A DNA stretch of 64,000 nucleotides from Maratus speciosus (GCA_963932465.1 OZ010796.1:77458974-77522973); one strand, 5' to 3'; positions 32,246 to 47,066 are shown, counted from the first letter of the stretch. Program-made: numbers and translations. The notes: generated from the sequence alone by a model not told the origin.

Positions 32246-34992
32246 GAAAAAAAAAATATGGCCATTTTTTTTCCCATTCTGACCAGAAAATCAGAGTTCT
32301 AACTTTTTACGGCTGCTCTTTTATCTTCACCTAACACTTCCTTTATAATGGCTGTTTCATAATAATGAAAGCCATCAGTCCATCAGAAGAAAATGATCGG
32401 TTCCAAAGGTATAATCTTTCATTTGGCGCCCCTTGGCTCTGGCGCTCGGGGCACACGCCCCCTCTGCCACCCCCTTAGTTTCGGCCCTGCCCAAAAGAAC
32501 CGCCACGACACCCACTGCAAGGGGGGTCTCCACCAGACACGGGCTAGTCACTCAGAGCTGCTCCGATTTAGTCTTATAAATTAGAGCATCCCAAGCAGAA
32601 TTGTCCCGCTTTAGTTTCCTCTGGGGCATTCGAGGGGCATTGCACAATACGGGGAACCACTGACCCACACCCACGTGAGTCATTCACATAAAAGAATTCG
32701 CATGTATTACCAGCTATTTACAGTGTTTGCTTATACAGTAAAGTTCCGATTATCCGAGTCCCGCTTAATCGAGTTTCCGCTTTAACCGAGTTATTTTCTT
32801 CTGATGGACTGATGGCTTTCATTATTATGCCATTATAAATGAAGTGGTAGGTGAAGATGGAAGAGCAGTCGTAAAAAGTTTGAACTCTGATTTTCTGGTC
32901 AGAATGAAAAAAAAAATGGCCATAATTTTTTTAATTTAAAATTCTATCAATAGTATATTTTTTTTTCAAAAAAAAAAAAAAAAAAAAAGAAAAAGAAAAA
33001 GAAAAAAAAAAATATGGCCATTTTTTTTCCCATTCTGACCAGAAAATCAGAGTTCTAACTTTTTACGGCTGCTCTTTTATCTTCACCTAACACTTCCTTT
33101 ATAATGGCTGTTTCATAATAATGAAAGCCATCAGTCCATCAGAAGAAAATGATCGGTTCCAAGGGTATAATCTTTCATTTGGCACCCCTTGGCTCTGGCG
33201 CCCGGGGCACACGCCCCCTCTGCCCCCCCCCTTAGTTTCGGCCCTGACCAAAAGAACCGCCACGACACCCACTGCAAGGGGGTCTCCACCAGATACGGGC
33301 TAGTCACTCAGAGCTGCACCGATTTAGTCTTATAAAGTAGAGCATCCCAAACAGGATTGTCCCATTTTAGTTTCCTCTGGGGCATTCGAGGGGCATTGCA
33401 CAATACGGGGAACCACTGACCCACACCCACGTGAGTCATTCACATAAAAGAATTCGCATGTATTACCAGCTATTTACAGTGTTTGCTTATACAGTAAAGT
33501 TCCGATTATCCGAGTCCCGCTTAACCGAGTTTCCGCTTTAACCGAGTTATTTTCTTCTGATGGACTGATGGCTTTCATTATTATGCCATTATAAATGAAG
33601 TGTTAGGTGAAGATGGAAGAGCAGTCGTAAAAAGTTTGAACTCTGATTTTCTGGTCAGAATGAAAAAAAAATGGCCATAATTTTTTTAATTAAAATTCTA
33701 TAAGTAGTTTTTTTTTTTTCAAAAAAAAAAAGAAAGAAAAAAAGAAAAAGAAAAAAAAAATATGGCCATTTTTTTTCCCATTCTGACCAGAAAATCAGAG
33801 TTCTAACTTTTTACGGCTGCTCTTTTATCTTCACCTAACACTTCCTTTATAATGGCTGTTTCATAATAATGAAAGCCATCAGTCCATCAGAAGAAAATGA
33901 TCGGTTCCAAAGGTATAATCTTTCATTTGGCGCCCATTGGCTCTGGCGCCCGTGGCACACGCCCCCTCTGCCCCCCCCCCCTTAGTTTCGGCCCTGACCA
34001 AAAGAACCGCCACGACACCCACTGCAAGGGGGTCTCCACCAGACACGGGCTAGTCACTCAGAGCTGCACCGATTTAGTCTTATAAAGTAGAGCATCCCAA
34101 GCAGGATTGTCCCCCTTTAGTTTCCTCTGGGGCATTCGAGGGGCATTGCACAATACGGGGAACCACTGACCCACACCCACGTGAGTCATTCACATAAAAG
34201 AATTCGCATGTATTACCAGCTATTTACAGTGTTTGCTTATACAGTAAATTTTCGATTATCCGAGTCCCGCTTAACCGAGTTTCCGCTTTAACGGAGTTAT
34301 TTTCTTCTGATGGACTGATGGCTTTCATTATTATGCCATTATAAATGAAGTGTTAGGTGAAGATGGAAGAGCAGTCGTAAAAATTTGAACTCTGATTTTC
34401 TGGTCAGAATGAAAAAAAAATGGCCATAATTTTTTTAATTAAAATTCTATCAGTAGTTTTTTTTTTTTTTTTTTTTTTAAAAAAAGAAAGAAAAAAAGAA
34501 AAAGAAAAAAAAATATGGCCATTTTTTTTCCCATTCTGACCAGAAAATCAGAGTTCTAACTTTTTACGGCTGCTCTTTTATCTTCACCTAACACTTCCTT
34601 TATAATGGCTGTTTCATAATAATGAAAGCCATCAGTCCATCAGAAGAAAATGATCGGTTCCAAGGGTATAATCTTTCATTTGGCACCCCTTGGCTCTGGC
34701 GCCCGGGGCACACGCCCCCTCTGCCCCCCCCCTTAGTTTCGGCCCTGACCAAAAGAACCGCCACGACACCCACTGCAAGGGGGTCTCCACCAGACACGGG
34801 CTAGTCACTCAGAGCTGCACCGATTTAGTCTTATAAAGTAGATTATCCCAAACAGGATTGTCCCATTTTAGTTTCCTCTGGGGCATTCGAGGGGCATTGC
34901 ACAATACGGGGAATCACTGACCCACACCCACGTGAGTCATTCACATAAAAGAATTCGCATGTATTACCAGCTATTTACAGTGTTTGCTTATA
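23710..34992 (+). repeat. HOR domain II: 5-mer B-C-D-F-A, three copies of ~3.76 kb
   Basis: Starts: 23710 B, 24481 C, 25238 D, 25988 F, 26734 A; 27483 B, 28230 C, 28985 D, 29739 F, 30483 A; 31234 B, 31982 C, 32737 D, 33492 F, 34242 A. HOR periods are 3,773, 3,751 and 3,759 bp. F is marked by CTATAAGTAG in the loop, GGCGCCCATTGG and CCGTGGCAC. D in this domain carries AGATACGGGC in place of AGACACGGGC. The first two D copies also share GCATTCCTGGGGC in place of GCATTCGAGGGGC. Copies 2 and 3 share CTTTGTTTCGG in B. Confidence 0.88.
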
Positions 34993-35224
34993 CAGTAAAG
35001 TTCCGATTATCCGAGTCCCGCTTAACCGAGTTTCCGCTTTAACCGAGTTATTTTCTTCTGATGGACTGATGGCTTTCATTATTATGCCATTATAAATGAA
35101 GTGTTAGGTGAAGATGGAAGAGCAGTCGTAAAAAGTTTGAACTCTGATTTTCTAGTCAGAATGAAAAAAAAAATGGCCATAATTTTTTTAATTTAAAATT
35201 CTATCAGTAGTTTTTTTTTCAAAA

Positions 35225-35255
<31 letters not shown>

Positions 35256-38200
35256 GAAAAAAAAAATATGGCCATTTTTTTTCCCATTCTGACCAGAAAA
35301 TCAGAGTTCTAACTTTTTACGGCTGCTCTTTTATCTTCACCTAACACTTCCTTTATAATGGCTGTTTCATAATAATGAAAGCCATCAGTCCATCAGAAGA
35401 AAATGATCGGTTCCAAAGGTATAATCTTTCATTTGGCGCCCCTTGGCTCTGGCGCCCGGGGCACACGCCCCCTCTGCCCCCCCTTAGTTTCGGCCCTGCC
35501 CAAAAGAACCGCCACGACACCCACTGCAAGGGGGGTCTCCACCAGACACGGGCTAGTCACTCAGAGCTGCTCCGATTTAGTCTTATAAATTAGAGCATCC
35601 CAAGCAGAATTGTCCCGCTTTAGTTTCCTCTGGGGCATTCGAGGGGCATTGCACAAGACGGGGAACCACTGACCCACACCCACGTGAGTCATTCACATAA
35701 AAGAATTCGCATGTATTACCAGCTATTTACAGTGTTTGCTTATACAGTAAAGTTCCGATTATCCGAGTCCCGCTTAATCGAGTTTCCGCTTTAACCGAGT
35801 TATTTTCTTCTGATGGACTGATGGCTTTCATTATTATGCCATTATAAATGAAGTGTTAGGTGAAGATGGAAGAGCAGTCGTAAAAAGTTTGAACTCTGAT
35901 TTTCTGGTCAGAATGAAAAAAAAAATGGCCATAATTTTTTTAATTTAAAATTCTATCAATAGTATATTTTTTTTTCAAAAAAAAAAAAAAAAAGAAAAAG
36001 AAAAAGAAAAAAAAAATATGGCCATTTTTTTTCCCATTCTGACCAGAAAATCAGAGTTCTAACTTTTTACGGCTGCTCTTTTATCTTCACCTAACACTTC
36101 CTTTATAATGGCTGTTTCATAATAATGAAAGCCATCAGTCCATCAGAAGAAAATGATCGGTTCCAAGGGTATAATCTTTCATTTGGCACCCCTTGGCTCT
36201 GGCGCCCGGGGCACACGCCCCCTCTGCCCCCCCCCTTAGTTTCGGCCCTGACCAAAAGAACCGCCACGACACCCACTGCAAGGGGGTCTCCACCAGATAC
36301 GGGCTAGTCACTCAGAGCTGCACCGATTTAGTCTTATAAAGTAGAACATCCCAAACAGGATTGTCCCATTTTAGTTTCCTCTGGGGCATTCGAGGGGCAT
36401 TGCACAATACGGGGAATCACTGACCCACACCCACGTGAGTCATTCACATAAAAGAATTCGCATGTATTACCAGCTATTTACAGTGTTTGCTTATACAGTA
36501 AAGTTCCGATTATCCGAGTCCCGCTTAACCGAGTTTCCGCTTTAACCGAGTTATTTTCTTCTGATGGACTGATGGCTTTCATTAGTATGCCATTATAAAT
36601 GAAGTGTTAGGTGAAGATGGAAGAGCAGTCGTAAGAAGTTTGAACTCTGATTTTCTGGTCAGAATGAAAAAAAAATGGCCATAATTTTTTTAATTTAAAA
36701 TTCTATCAGTAGTTTTTTTTTTTTCAAAAAAAAAAAAAAAAAAAAAAAGAAAAAGAAAAAAAAAAGAAAAAAAAATATATGGCCATTTTTTTTCCCATTC
36801 TGACCAGAAAATCAGAGTTCTAACTTTTTACGGCTGCTCTTTTATCTTCACCTAACACTTCCTTTATAATGGCTGTTTCATAATAATGAAAGCCATCAGT
36901 CCATCAGAAGAAAATGATCGGTTCCAAAGGTATAATCTTTCATTTGGCGCCCCTTGAATCTGGCGCCCGTGGCACACGCCCCCTCTGCCCCCCCCCTTAG
37001 TTTCGGCCCTGACCAAAAGAACCGCCACGACACCCACTGCAAGGGGGTCTCCACCAGACACGGGCTAGTCACTCAGAGCTGCACCGATTTAGTCTTATAA
37101 AGTAGAGCATCCCAAGCAGGATTGTCCCCCTTTAGTTTCCTCTGGGGCATTCGAGGGGCATTGCACAATACGGGGAACCACTGACCCACACCCACGTGAG
37201 TCATTCACATAAAAGAATTCGCATGTATTACCAGCTATTTACAGTGTTTGCTTATACAGTAAAGTTCCGATTATCCGAGTCCCGCTTAACCGAGTTTCCG
37301 CTTTAACCGAGTTATTTTCTTCTGATGGACTGATGGCTTTCATTATTATGCCATTATAAATGAAGTGTTAGGTGAAGATGGAAGAGCAGTCGTAAAAAGT
37401 TTGAACTCTGATTTTCTGGTCAGAATGAAAAAAAAATGGGCATAATTTTTTTAATTAAAATTCTATAAGTAGTTTTTTTTTTTCAAAAAAAAAAAAAAAG
37501 AAAGAAAAAAAGAAAAAGAAAAAAAAAATATGGCCATTTTTTTCCCATTCTGACCAGAAAATCAGAGTTCTAACTTTTTACGGCTGCTCTTTTATCTTCA
37601 CTTAACACTTCCTTTATAATGGCTGTTTCATAATAATGAAAGCCATCAGTCCATCAGAAGAAAATGATCGGTTCCAAAGGTATAATCTTTCATTTGGCGC
37701 CCATTGGCTCTGGCGCCCGTGGCACACGCCCCCTCTGCCCCCCCTCCTTAGTTTCGGCCCTGACCAAAAGAACCGCCACGACACCCACTGCAAGGGGGTC
37801 TCCACCAGACACGGGCTAGTCACTCAGAGCTGCACCGATTTAGTCTTATAAAGTAGAGCATCCCAAGCAGGATTGTCCCCCTTTAGTTTCCTCTGGGGCA
37901 TTCGAGGGGCATTGCACAATACGGGGAACCACTGACCCACACCCACGTGAGTCATTCACATAAAAGAATTCGCATGTATTACCAGCTATTTACAGTGTTT
38001 GCTTATACAGTAAAGTTCCGATTATCCGAGTCCCGCTTAACCGAGTTTCCGCTTTAACCGAGTTATTTTCTTCTGATGGACTGATGGCTTTCATTATTAT
38101 GCCATTATAAATGAAGTGTTAGGTGAAGATGGAAGAGCAGTCGTAAGAAGTTTGAACTCTGATTTTCTGGTCAGAATGAAAAAAAAATGGGCATAATTTT

Positions 38201-41200
38201 TTTAATTTAAAATTCTATCAGTAGTGTTTTTTTTCAAAAAAAAAAAAAAAAAGAAAAAGAAAAAAAAAGAAAAAGAAAAAAAAAGAAAAAGAAAAAAAAA
38301 ATGGCCATTTTTTTTCCCATTCTGACCAGAAAATCAGAGTTCTAACTTTTTACGGCTGCTCTTTTATCTTCACCTAACACTTCCTTTATAATGGCTGTTT
38401 CATAATAATGAAAGCCATCAGTCCATCAGAAGAAAATGATCGGTTCCAAAGGTATAATCTTTCATTTGGCGCCCATTGGCTCTGGCGCCCGTGGCACACG
38501 CCCCCTCTGCCCCCCCCCCCCTTAGTTTCGGCCCTGACCAAAAGAACCGCCACGACACCCACTGCAAGGGGGTCTCCACCAGACACGGGCTAGTCACTCA
38601 GAGCTGCACCGATTTAGTCTTATAAAGTAGAGCATCCCAAGCAGGATTGTCCCCCTTTAGTTTCCTCTGGGGCATTCGAGGGGCATTGCACAATACGGGG
38701 AACCACTGACCCACACCCACGTGAGTCATTCACATAAAAGAATTCGCATGTATTACCAGCTATTTACAGTGTTTGCTTATACAGTAAATTTCCGATTATC
38801 CGAGTCCCGCTTAACCGAGTTTCCGCTTTAACCGAGTTATTTTCTTCTGATGGACTGATGGCTTTCATTATTATGCCATTATAAATGAAGTGTTAGGTGA
38901 AGATGGAAGAGCAGTCGTAAAAATTTGAACTCTGATTTTCTGGTCAGAATGAAAAAAAAATGGCCATAATTTTTTTAATTAAAATTCTATCAGTAGTTTT
39001 TTTTTTTTTTTTTTTTAAAAAAAAGAAAGAAAAAAAGAAAAAGAAAAAAAAATATGGCCATTTTTTTTCCCATTCTGACCAGAAAATCAGAGTTCTAACT
39101 TTTTACGGCTGCTCTTTTATCTTCACCTAACACTTCCTTTATAATGGCTGTTTCATAATAATGAAAGCCATCAGTCCATCAGAAGAAAATGATCGGTTCC
39201 AAGGGTATAATCTTTCATTTGGCACCCCTTGGCTCTGGCGCCCGGGGCACACGCCCCCTCTGCCCCCCCCCACCCCCTTAGTTTCGGCCCTGACCAAAAG
39301 AACCGCCACGACACCCACTGCAAGGGGGTCTCCACCAGACACGGGCTAGTCACTCAGAGCTGCACCGATTTAGTCTTATAAAGTAGAGCATCCCAAACAG
39401 GATTGTCCATTTTAGTTTCCTCTGGGGCATTCGAGGGGCATTGCACAATACGGGGAATCACTGACCCACACCCACGTGAGTCATTCACATAAAAGAATTC
39501 GCATGTATTACCAGCTATTTACAGTGTTTGCTTATACAGTAAAGTTCCGATTATCCGAGTCCCGCTTAACCGAGTTTCCGCTTTAACCGAGTTATTTTCT
39601 TCTGATGGACTGATGGCTTTCATTAGTATGCCATTATAAATGAAGTGTTAGGTGAAGATGGAAGAGCAGTCGTAAGAAGTTTGAACTCTGATTTTCTGGT
39701 CAGAATGAAAAAAAAATGGCCATAATTTTTTTAATTTAAAATTCTATCAGTAGTTTTTTTTTTTTTTCAAAAAAAAAAAAAAAAAAAAAGAAAAAGAAAA
39801 AAAAAGAAAAAGAAAAAAAAATATGGCCATTTTTTTTCCCATTCTGACCAGAAAATCAGAGTTCTAACTTTTTACGGCTGCTCTTTTATCTTCACCTAAC
39901 ACTTCCTTTATAATGGCTGTTTCATAATAATGAAAGCCATCAGTCCATCAGAAGAAAATGATCGGTTCCAAAGGTATAATCTTTCATTTGGCGCCCCTTG
40001 GCTCTGGCGCACGGGGCACACGCCCCCTCTGCCCCCCCTTAGATTCGGCCCTGCCCAAAAGAACCGCCACGACACCCACTGCAAGGGGGGTCTCCACCAG
40101 ACACGGGCTAGTCACTCAGAGCTGCTCCGATTTAGTCTTATAAATTAGAGCATCCCAAGCAGAATTGTCCCGCTTTAGTTTCCTCTGGGGCATTCGAGGG
40201 GCATTGCACAATACGGGGAACCACTGACCCACACCCACGTGAGTCATTCACATAAAAGAATTCGCATGTATTACCAGCTATTTACAGTGTTTGCTTATAC
40301 AGAAAAGTTCCGATTATCCGAGTCCCGCTTAATCGAGTTTCCGCTTTAACCGAGTTATTTTCTTCTGATGGACTGATGGCTTTCATTATTATGCCATTAT
40401 AAATGAAGTGTCAGGTGAAGATGGAAGAGCAGTCGTAAAAAGTTTGAACTCTGATTTTCTGGTCAGAATGAAAAAAAAAATGGCCATAATTTTTTTAATT
40501 TAAAATTCTATCAATAGTATATTTTTTTTTCAAAAAAAAAAAAAAAAAAGAAAAAGAAAAAAAAAATATGGCCATTTTTTTTCCCATTCTGACCAGAAAA
40601 TCAGAGTTCTAACTTTTTACGGCTGCTCTTTTATCTTCACCTAACACTTCCTTTATAATGGCTGTTTCATAATAATGAAAGCCATCAGTCCATCAGAAGA
40701 AAATGATCGGTTCCAAGGGTATAATCTTTCATTTGGCACCCCTTGGCTCTGGCGCCCGGGGCACACGCCCCCTCTGCCCCCCCCCTTAGTTTCGGCCCTG
40801 ACCAAAAGAACCGCCACGACACCCACTGCAAGGGGGTCTCCACCAGATACGGGCTAGTCACTCAGAGCTGCACCGATTTAGTCTTATAAAGTAGAGCATC
40901 CCAAACAGGATTGTCCCATTTTAGTTTCCTCTGGGGCATTCGAGGGGCATTGCACAATACGGGGAACCACTGACCCACACCCACGTGAGTCATTCACATA
41001 AAAGAATTCGCATGTATTACCAGCTATTTACAGTGTTTGCTTATACAGTAAAGTTCCGATTATCCGAGTCCCGCTTAACCGAGTTTCCGCTTTAACCGAG
41101 TTATTTTCTTCTGATGGACTGATGGCTTTCATTATTATGCCATTATAAATGAAGTGTTAGGTGAAGATGGAAGAGCAGTCGTAAAAAGTTTGAACTCTGA

Positions 41201-43544
41201 TTTTCTGGTCAGAATGAAAAAAAAATGGCCATAATTTTTTTAATTAAAATTCTATAAGTAATTTTTTTTTTTTTCAAAAAAAAAAAAAGAAAGAAAAAAA
41301 GAAAAAAAAAAAAAAATATGGCCATTTTTTTTCCCATTCTGACCAGAAAATCAGAGTTCTAACTTTTTACGGCTGCTCTTTTATCTTCACCTAACACTTC
41401 CTTTATAATGGCTGTTTCATAATAATGAAAGCCATCAGTCCATCAGAAGAAAATGATCGGTTCCAAAGGTATAATCTTTCATTTGGCGCCCATTGGCTCT
41501 GGCGCCCGTGGCACACGCCCCCTCTGCCCCCCCCCCCCCCTTAGTTTCGGCCCTGACCAAAAGAACCGCCACGACACCCACTGCAAGGGGGTCTCCACCA
41601 GACACGGGCTAGTCACTCAGAGCTGCACCGATTTAGTCTTATAAAGTAGAGCATCCCAAGCAGGATTGTCCCCCTTTAGTTTCCTCTGGGGCATTCGAGG
41701 GGCATTGCACAATACGGGGAACCACTGACCCACACCCACGTGAGTCATTCACATAAAAGAATTCGCATGTATTACCAGCTATTTACAGTGTTTGCTTATA
41801 CAGTAAATTTCCGATTATCCGAGTCCCGCTTAACCGAGTTTCCGCTTTAACCGAGTTATTTTCTTCTGATGGACTGATGGCTTTCATTATTATGCCATTA
41901 TAAATGAAGTGTTAGGTGAAGATGGAAGAGCAGTCGTAAAAATTTGAACTCTGATTTTCTGGTCAGAATGAAAAAAAAATGGCCATAATTTTTTTAATTA
42001 AAATTCTATCAGTAGTTTTTTTTTTTTTTTTTTTTTAAAAAAAGAAAGAAAAAAAGAAAAAGAAAAAAAAATATGGCCATTTTTTTTCCCATTCTGACCA
42101 GAAAATCAGAGTTCTAACTTTTTACGGCTGCTCTTTTATCTTCACCTAACACTTCCTTTATAATGGCTGTTTCATAATAATGAAAGCCATCAGTCCATCA
42201 GAAGAAAATGATCGGTTCCAAGGGTATAATCTTTCATTTGGCACCCCTTGGCTCTGGCGCCCGGGGCACACGCCCCCTCTGCCCCCCCCCCCCTTAGTTT
42301 CGGCCCTGACCAAAAGAACCGCCACGACACCCACTGCAAGGGGGTCTCCACCAGACACGGGCTAGTCACTCAGAGCTGCACCGATTTAGTCTTATAAAGT
42401 AGAGCATCCCAAACAGGATTGTCCCATTTTAGTTTCCTCTGGGGCATTCGAGGGGCATTGCACAATACGGGGAATCACTGACCCACACCCACGTGAGTCA
42501 TTCACATAAAAGAATTCGCATGTATTACCAGCTATTTACAGTGTTTGCTTATACAGTAAAGTTCCGATTATCCGAGTCCCGCTTAACCGAGTTTCCGCTT
42601 TAACCGAGTTATTTTCTTCTGATGGACTGATGGCTTTCATTAGTATGCCATTATAAATGAAGTGTTAGGTGAAGATGGAAGAGCAGTCGTAAGAAGTTTG
42701 AACTCTGATTTTCTGGTCAGAATGAAAAAAAAATGGCCACAATTTTTTTAATTTAAAATTCTATCAGTAGTTTTTTTTTTTTTTCAAAAAAAAAAAAAAA
42801 AAGAAAAAGAAAAAAAAAGAAAAAGAAAAAAAAATTATGGCCATTTTTTTTCCCATTCTGACCAGAAAATCAGAGTTCTAACTTTTTACGGCTGCTCTTT
42901 TATCTTCACCTAACACTTCCTTTATAATGGCTGTTTCATAATAATGAAAGCCATCAGTCCATCAGAAGAAAATGATCGGTTCCAAAGGTATAATCTTTCA
43001 TTTGGCGCCCCTTGGCTCTGGCGCCCGTGGCACACGCCCCCTCTGCCCCCCCCCCCTTAGTTTCGGCCCTGACCAAAAGAAACGCCACGACACCCACTGC
43101 AAGGGGGTCTCCACCAGACACGGGCTAGTCACTCAGAGCTGCACCGATTTAGTCTTATAAAGTAGAGCATCCCAAGCAGGATTGTCCCCCTTTAGTTTCC
43201 TCTGGGGCATTCGAGGGGCATTGCACAATACGGGGAACCACTGACCCACACCCACGTGAGTCATTCACATAAAAGAATTCGCATGTATTACCAGCTATTT
43301 AAAGTGTTTGCTTATACAGTAAAGTTCCGATTATCCGAGTCCCGCTTAACCGAGTTTCCGCTTTAACCGAGTTATTTTCTTCTGATGGACTGATGGCTTT
43401 CATTATTATGCCATTATAAATGAAGTGTTAGGTGAAGATGGAAGAGCAGTCGTAAAAAGTTTGAACTCTGATTTTCTAGTCAGAATGAAAAAAAAAATGG
43501 CCATAATTTTTTTAATTTAAAATTCTATCAGTAGTTTTTTTTTC

Positions 43545-43576
<32 letters not shown>

Positions 43577-46500
43577 AAGAAAAAGAAAAAAAAAATATGG
43601 CCATTTTTTTCCCATTCTGACCAGAAAATCAGAGTTCTAACTTTTTACGGCTGCTCTTTTATCTTCACCTAACACTTCCTTTATAATGGCTGTTTCATAA
43701 TAATGAAAGCCATCAGTCCATCAGAAGAAAATGATCGGTGCCAAAGGTATAATCTTTCATTTGGCGCCCCTTGGCTCTGGCGCCCGTGGCACACGCCCCC
43801 TCTACCCCCCCCCCTTAGTTTCGGCCCTGACCAAAAGAACCGCCACGACACCCACTGCAAGGGGGTCTCCACCAGACACGGGCTAGTCACTCAGAGCTGC
43901 ACCGATTTAGTCTTATAAAGTAGAGCACCCCAAGCAGGATTGTCCCCCTTTAGTTTCCTCTGGGGCATTCGAGGGGCATTGCACAATACGGGGAACCACT
44001 GACCCACACCCACGTGAGTCATTCACATAAAAGAATTCGCATGTATTACCAGCTATTTAAAGTGTTTGCTTATACAGTAAAGTTCCGATTATCCGAGTCC
44101 CGCTTAACCGAGTTTCCGCTTTAACCGAGTTATTTTCTTCTGATGGACTGATGGCTTTCATTATTATGCCATTATAAATGAAGTGTTAGGTGAAGATGGA
44201 AGAGTAGTCGTAAAAAGTTTGAACTCTGATTTTCTAGTCAGAATGAAAAAAAAAATGGCCATAATTTTTTTAATTTAAAATTCTATCAGTAGTTTTTTTT
44301 TCAAAAAAAAAAAAAAAAGAAAAAAAAAAAAAAGAAAAAGAAAAAAAAAATATGGCCATTTTTTTTCCCATTCTGACCAGAAAATCAGAGTTCTAACTTT
44401 TTACGGCTGCTCTTTTATCTTCACCTAACACTTCCTTTATAATGGCTGTTTCATAATAATGAAAGCCATCAGTCCATCAGAAGAAAATGATCGGTTCCAA
44501 AGGTATAATCTTTCATTTGGCGCCCCTTGGCTCTGGCGCCCGGGGCACACGCCCCCTCTGCCCCCCCCCCCCCCCTTAGTTTCGGCCCTGCCCAAAAGAA
44601 CCGCCACGACACCCACTGCAAGGGGGGTCTCCACCAGACACGGGCTAGTCACTCAGAGCTGCTCCGATTTAGTCTTATAAATTAGAGCATCCCAAGCAGA
44701 ATTGTCCCGCTTTAGTTTCCTCTGGGGCATTCGAGGCGCATTGCACAATACGGGGAACCACTGACCCACACCCACGTGAGTCATTCACATAAAAGAATTC
44801 GCATGTATTACCAGCTATTTACAGTGTTTGCTTATACAGTAAAGTTCCGATTATCCGAGTCCCGCTTAATCGAGTTTCCGCTTTAACCGAGTTATTTTCT
44901 TCTGATGGACTGATGGCTTTCATTATTATGCCATTATAAATGAAGTGTTAGGTGAAGATGGAAGAGCAGTCGTAAAAAGTTTGAACTCTGATTTTCTGGT
45001 CAGAATGAAAAAAAAAATGGCCATAATTTTTTTAATTTAAAATTCTATCAATAGTATATTTTTTTTCAAAAAAAAAAAAAAAAAAAAGAAAAAGAAAAAG
45101 AAAAAAAAAATATGGCCATTTTTTTTCCCATTCTGACCAGAAAATCAGAGTTCTAACTTTTTACGGCTGCTCTTTTATCTTCACCTAACACTTCCTTTAT
45201 AATGGCTGTTTCATAATAATGAAAGCCATCAGTCCATCAGAAGAAAATGATCGGTTCCAAAGGTATAATCTTTCATTTGGCGCCCCTTGAATCTGGCGCC
45301 CGTGGCACACGCCCCCTCTGCCCCCCCCCTTAGTTTCGGCCCTGACCAAAAGAACCGCCACGACACCCACTGCAAGGGGGTCTCCACCAGACACGGGCTA
45401 GTCACTCAGAGCTGCACCGATTTAGTCTTATAAAGTAGAGCATCCCAAGCAGGATTGTCCCCCTTTAGTTTCCTCTGGGGCATTCGAGGGGCATTGCACA
45501 ATACGGGGAACCACTGACCCACACCCACGTGAGTCATTCACATAAAAGAATTCGCATGTATTACCAGCTATTTACAGTGTTTGCTTATACAGTAAAGTTC
45601 CGATTATCCGAGTCCCGCTTAACCGAGTTTCCGCTTTAACCGAGTTATTTTCTTCTGATGGACTGATGGCTTTCATTATTATGCCATTATAAATGAAGTG
45701 TTAGGTGAAGATGGAAGAGCAGTCGTAAAAAGTTTGAACTCTGATTTTCTGGTCAGAATGAAAAAAAAATGGGCATAATTTTTTTAATTAAAATTCTATA
45801 AGTAGTTTTTTTTTTCAAAAAAAAAAAAGAAAGAAAAAAAGAAAAAGAAAAAAAAAATATGGCCATTTTTTTCCCATTCTGACCAGAAAATCAGAGTTCT
45901 AACTTTTTACGGCTGCTCTTTTATCTTCACCTAACACTTCCTTTATAATGGCTGTTTCATAATAATGAAAGCCATCAGTCCATCAGAAGAAAATGATCGG
46001 TTCCAAAGGTATAATCTTTCATTTGGCGCCCCTTGGCTCTGGCTCCCGGGGCACACGCCCCCTCTGCCCCCCCCTTAGTTTCGGCCCTGCCCAAAAGAAC
46101 CGCCACGACACCCACTGCAAGGGGGGTCTCCACAAGACACGGGCTAGTCACTCAGAGCTGCTCCGATTTAGTCTTATAAATTAGAGCATCCCAAGCAGAA
46201 TTGTCCCGCTTTAGTTTCCTCTGGGGCATTCGAGGGGCATTGCACAATACGGGGAACCACTGACCCACACCCACGTGAGTCATTCACATAAAAGAATTCG
46301 CATGTATTACCAGCTATTTACAGTGTTTGCTTATACAGTAAAGTTCCGATTATCCGAGTCCCGCTTAATCGAGTTTCCGCTTTAACCGAGTTATTTTCTT
46401 CTGATGGACTGATGGCTTTCATTATTATGCCATTATAAATGAAGTGTTAGGTGAAGATGGAAGAGCAGTCGTAAAAAGTTTGAACTCTGATTTTCTGGTC

Positions 46501-47066
46501 AGAATGAAAAAAAAAAATGGCCATAATTTTTTTAATTTAAAATTCTATCAATAGTATATTTTTTTTTCAAAAAAAAAAAAAAAAAAAAGAAAAAGAAAAA
46601 GAAAAAAAAAATATGGCCATTTTTTTTCCCATTCTGACCAGAAAATCAGAGTTCTAACTTTTTACGGCTGCTCTTTTATCTTCACCTAACACTTCCTTTA
46701 TAATGGCTGTTTCATAATAATGAAAGCCATCAGTCCATCAGAAGAAAATGATCGGTTCCAAGGGTATAATCTTTCATTTGGCACCCCTTGGCTCTGGCGC
46801 CCGGGGCACACGCCCCCTCTGCCCCCCCCCCCTTAGTTTCGGCCCTGACCAAAAGAACCGCCACGACACCCACTGCAAGGGGGTCTCCACCAGACACGGG
46901 CTAGTCACTCAGAGCTGCACCGATTTAGTCTTATAAAGTAGAGCATCCCACACAGGATTGTCCCATTTTAGTTTCCTCTGGGGCATTCGAGGGGCATTGC
47001 ACAATACGGGGAATCACTGACCCACACCCACGTGAGTCATTCACATAAAAGAATTTTTGCTTATAC
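34993..47066 (+). repeat. Irregular zone of the array with hybrid monomers
   Basis: Starts: 34993 C, 35745 D, 36497 B', 37257 F, 38008 hybrid, 38782 A, 39537 B/C hybrid, 40300 D, 41047 F, 41801 A, 42554 B, 43317 C/B hybrid, 44075 C, 44837 D/B' hybrid, 45590 F/C hybrid, 46337 D. The B-C-D-F-A order is still visible but broken by missing monomers and by monomers whose 5' and 3' halves carry markers of different types. The last monomer has a 27-bp deletion near its 3' end. Confidence 0.82.
46337..47066 (+). repeat. Shortest monomer (730 bp) with 27-bp deletion at domain border
   Basis: The usual tail GAATT...GTTTGCTTATA is shortened to GAATTTTTGCTTATA around 47052-47066, removing about 27 bp with TT microhomology. 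It is the only monomer with this deletion and directly precedes the switch to the G-H-I-J-K types. Confidence 0.85.
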
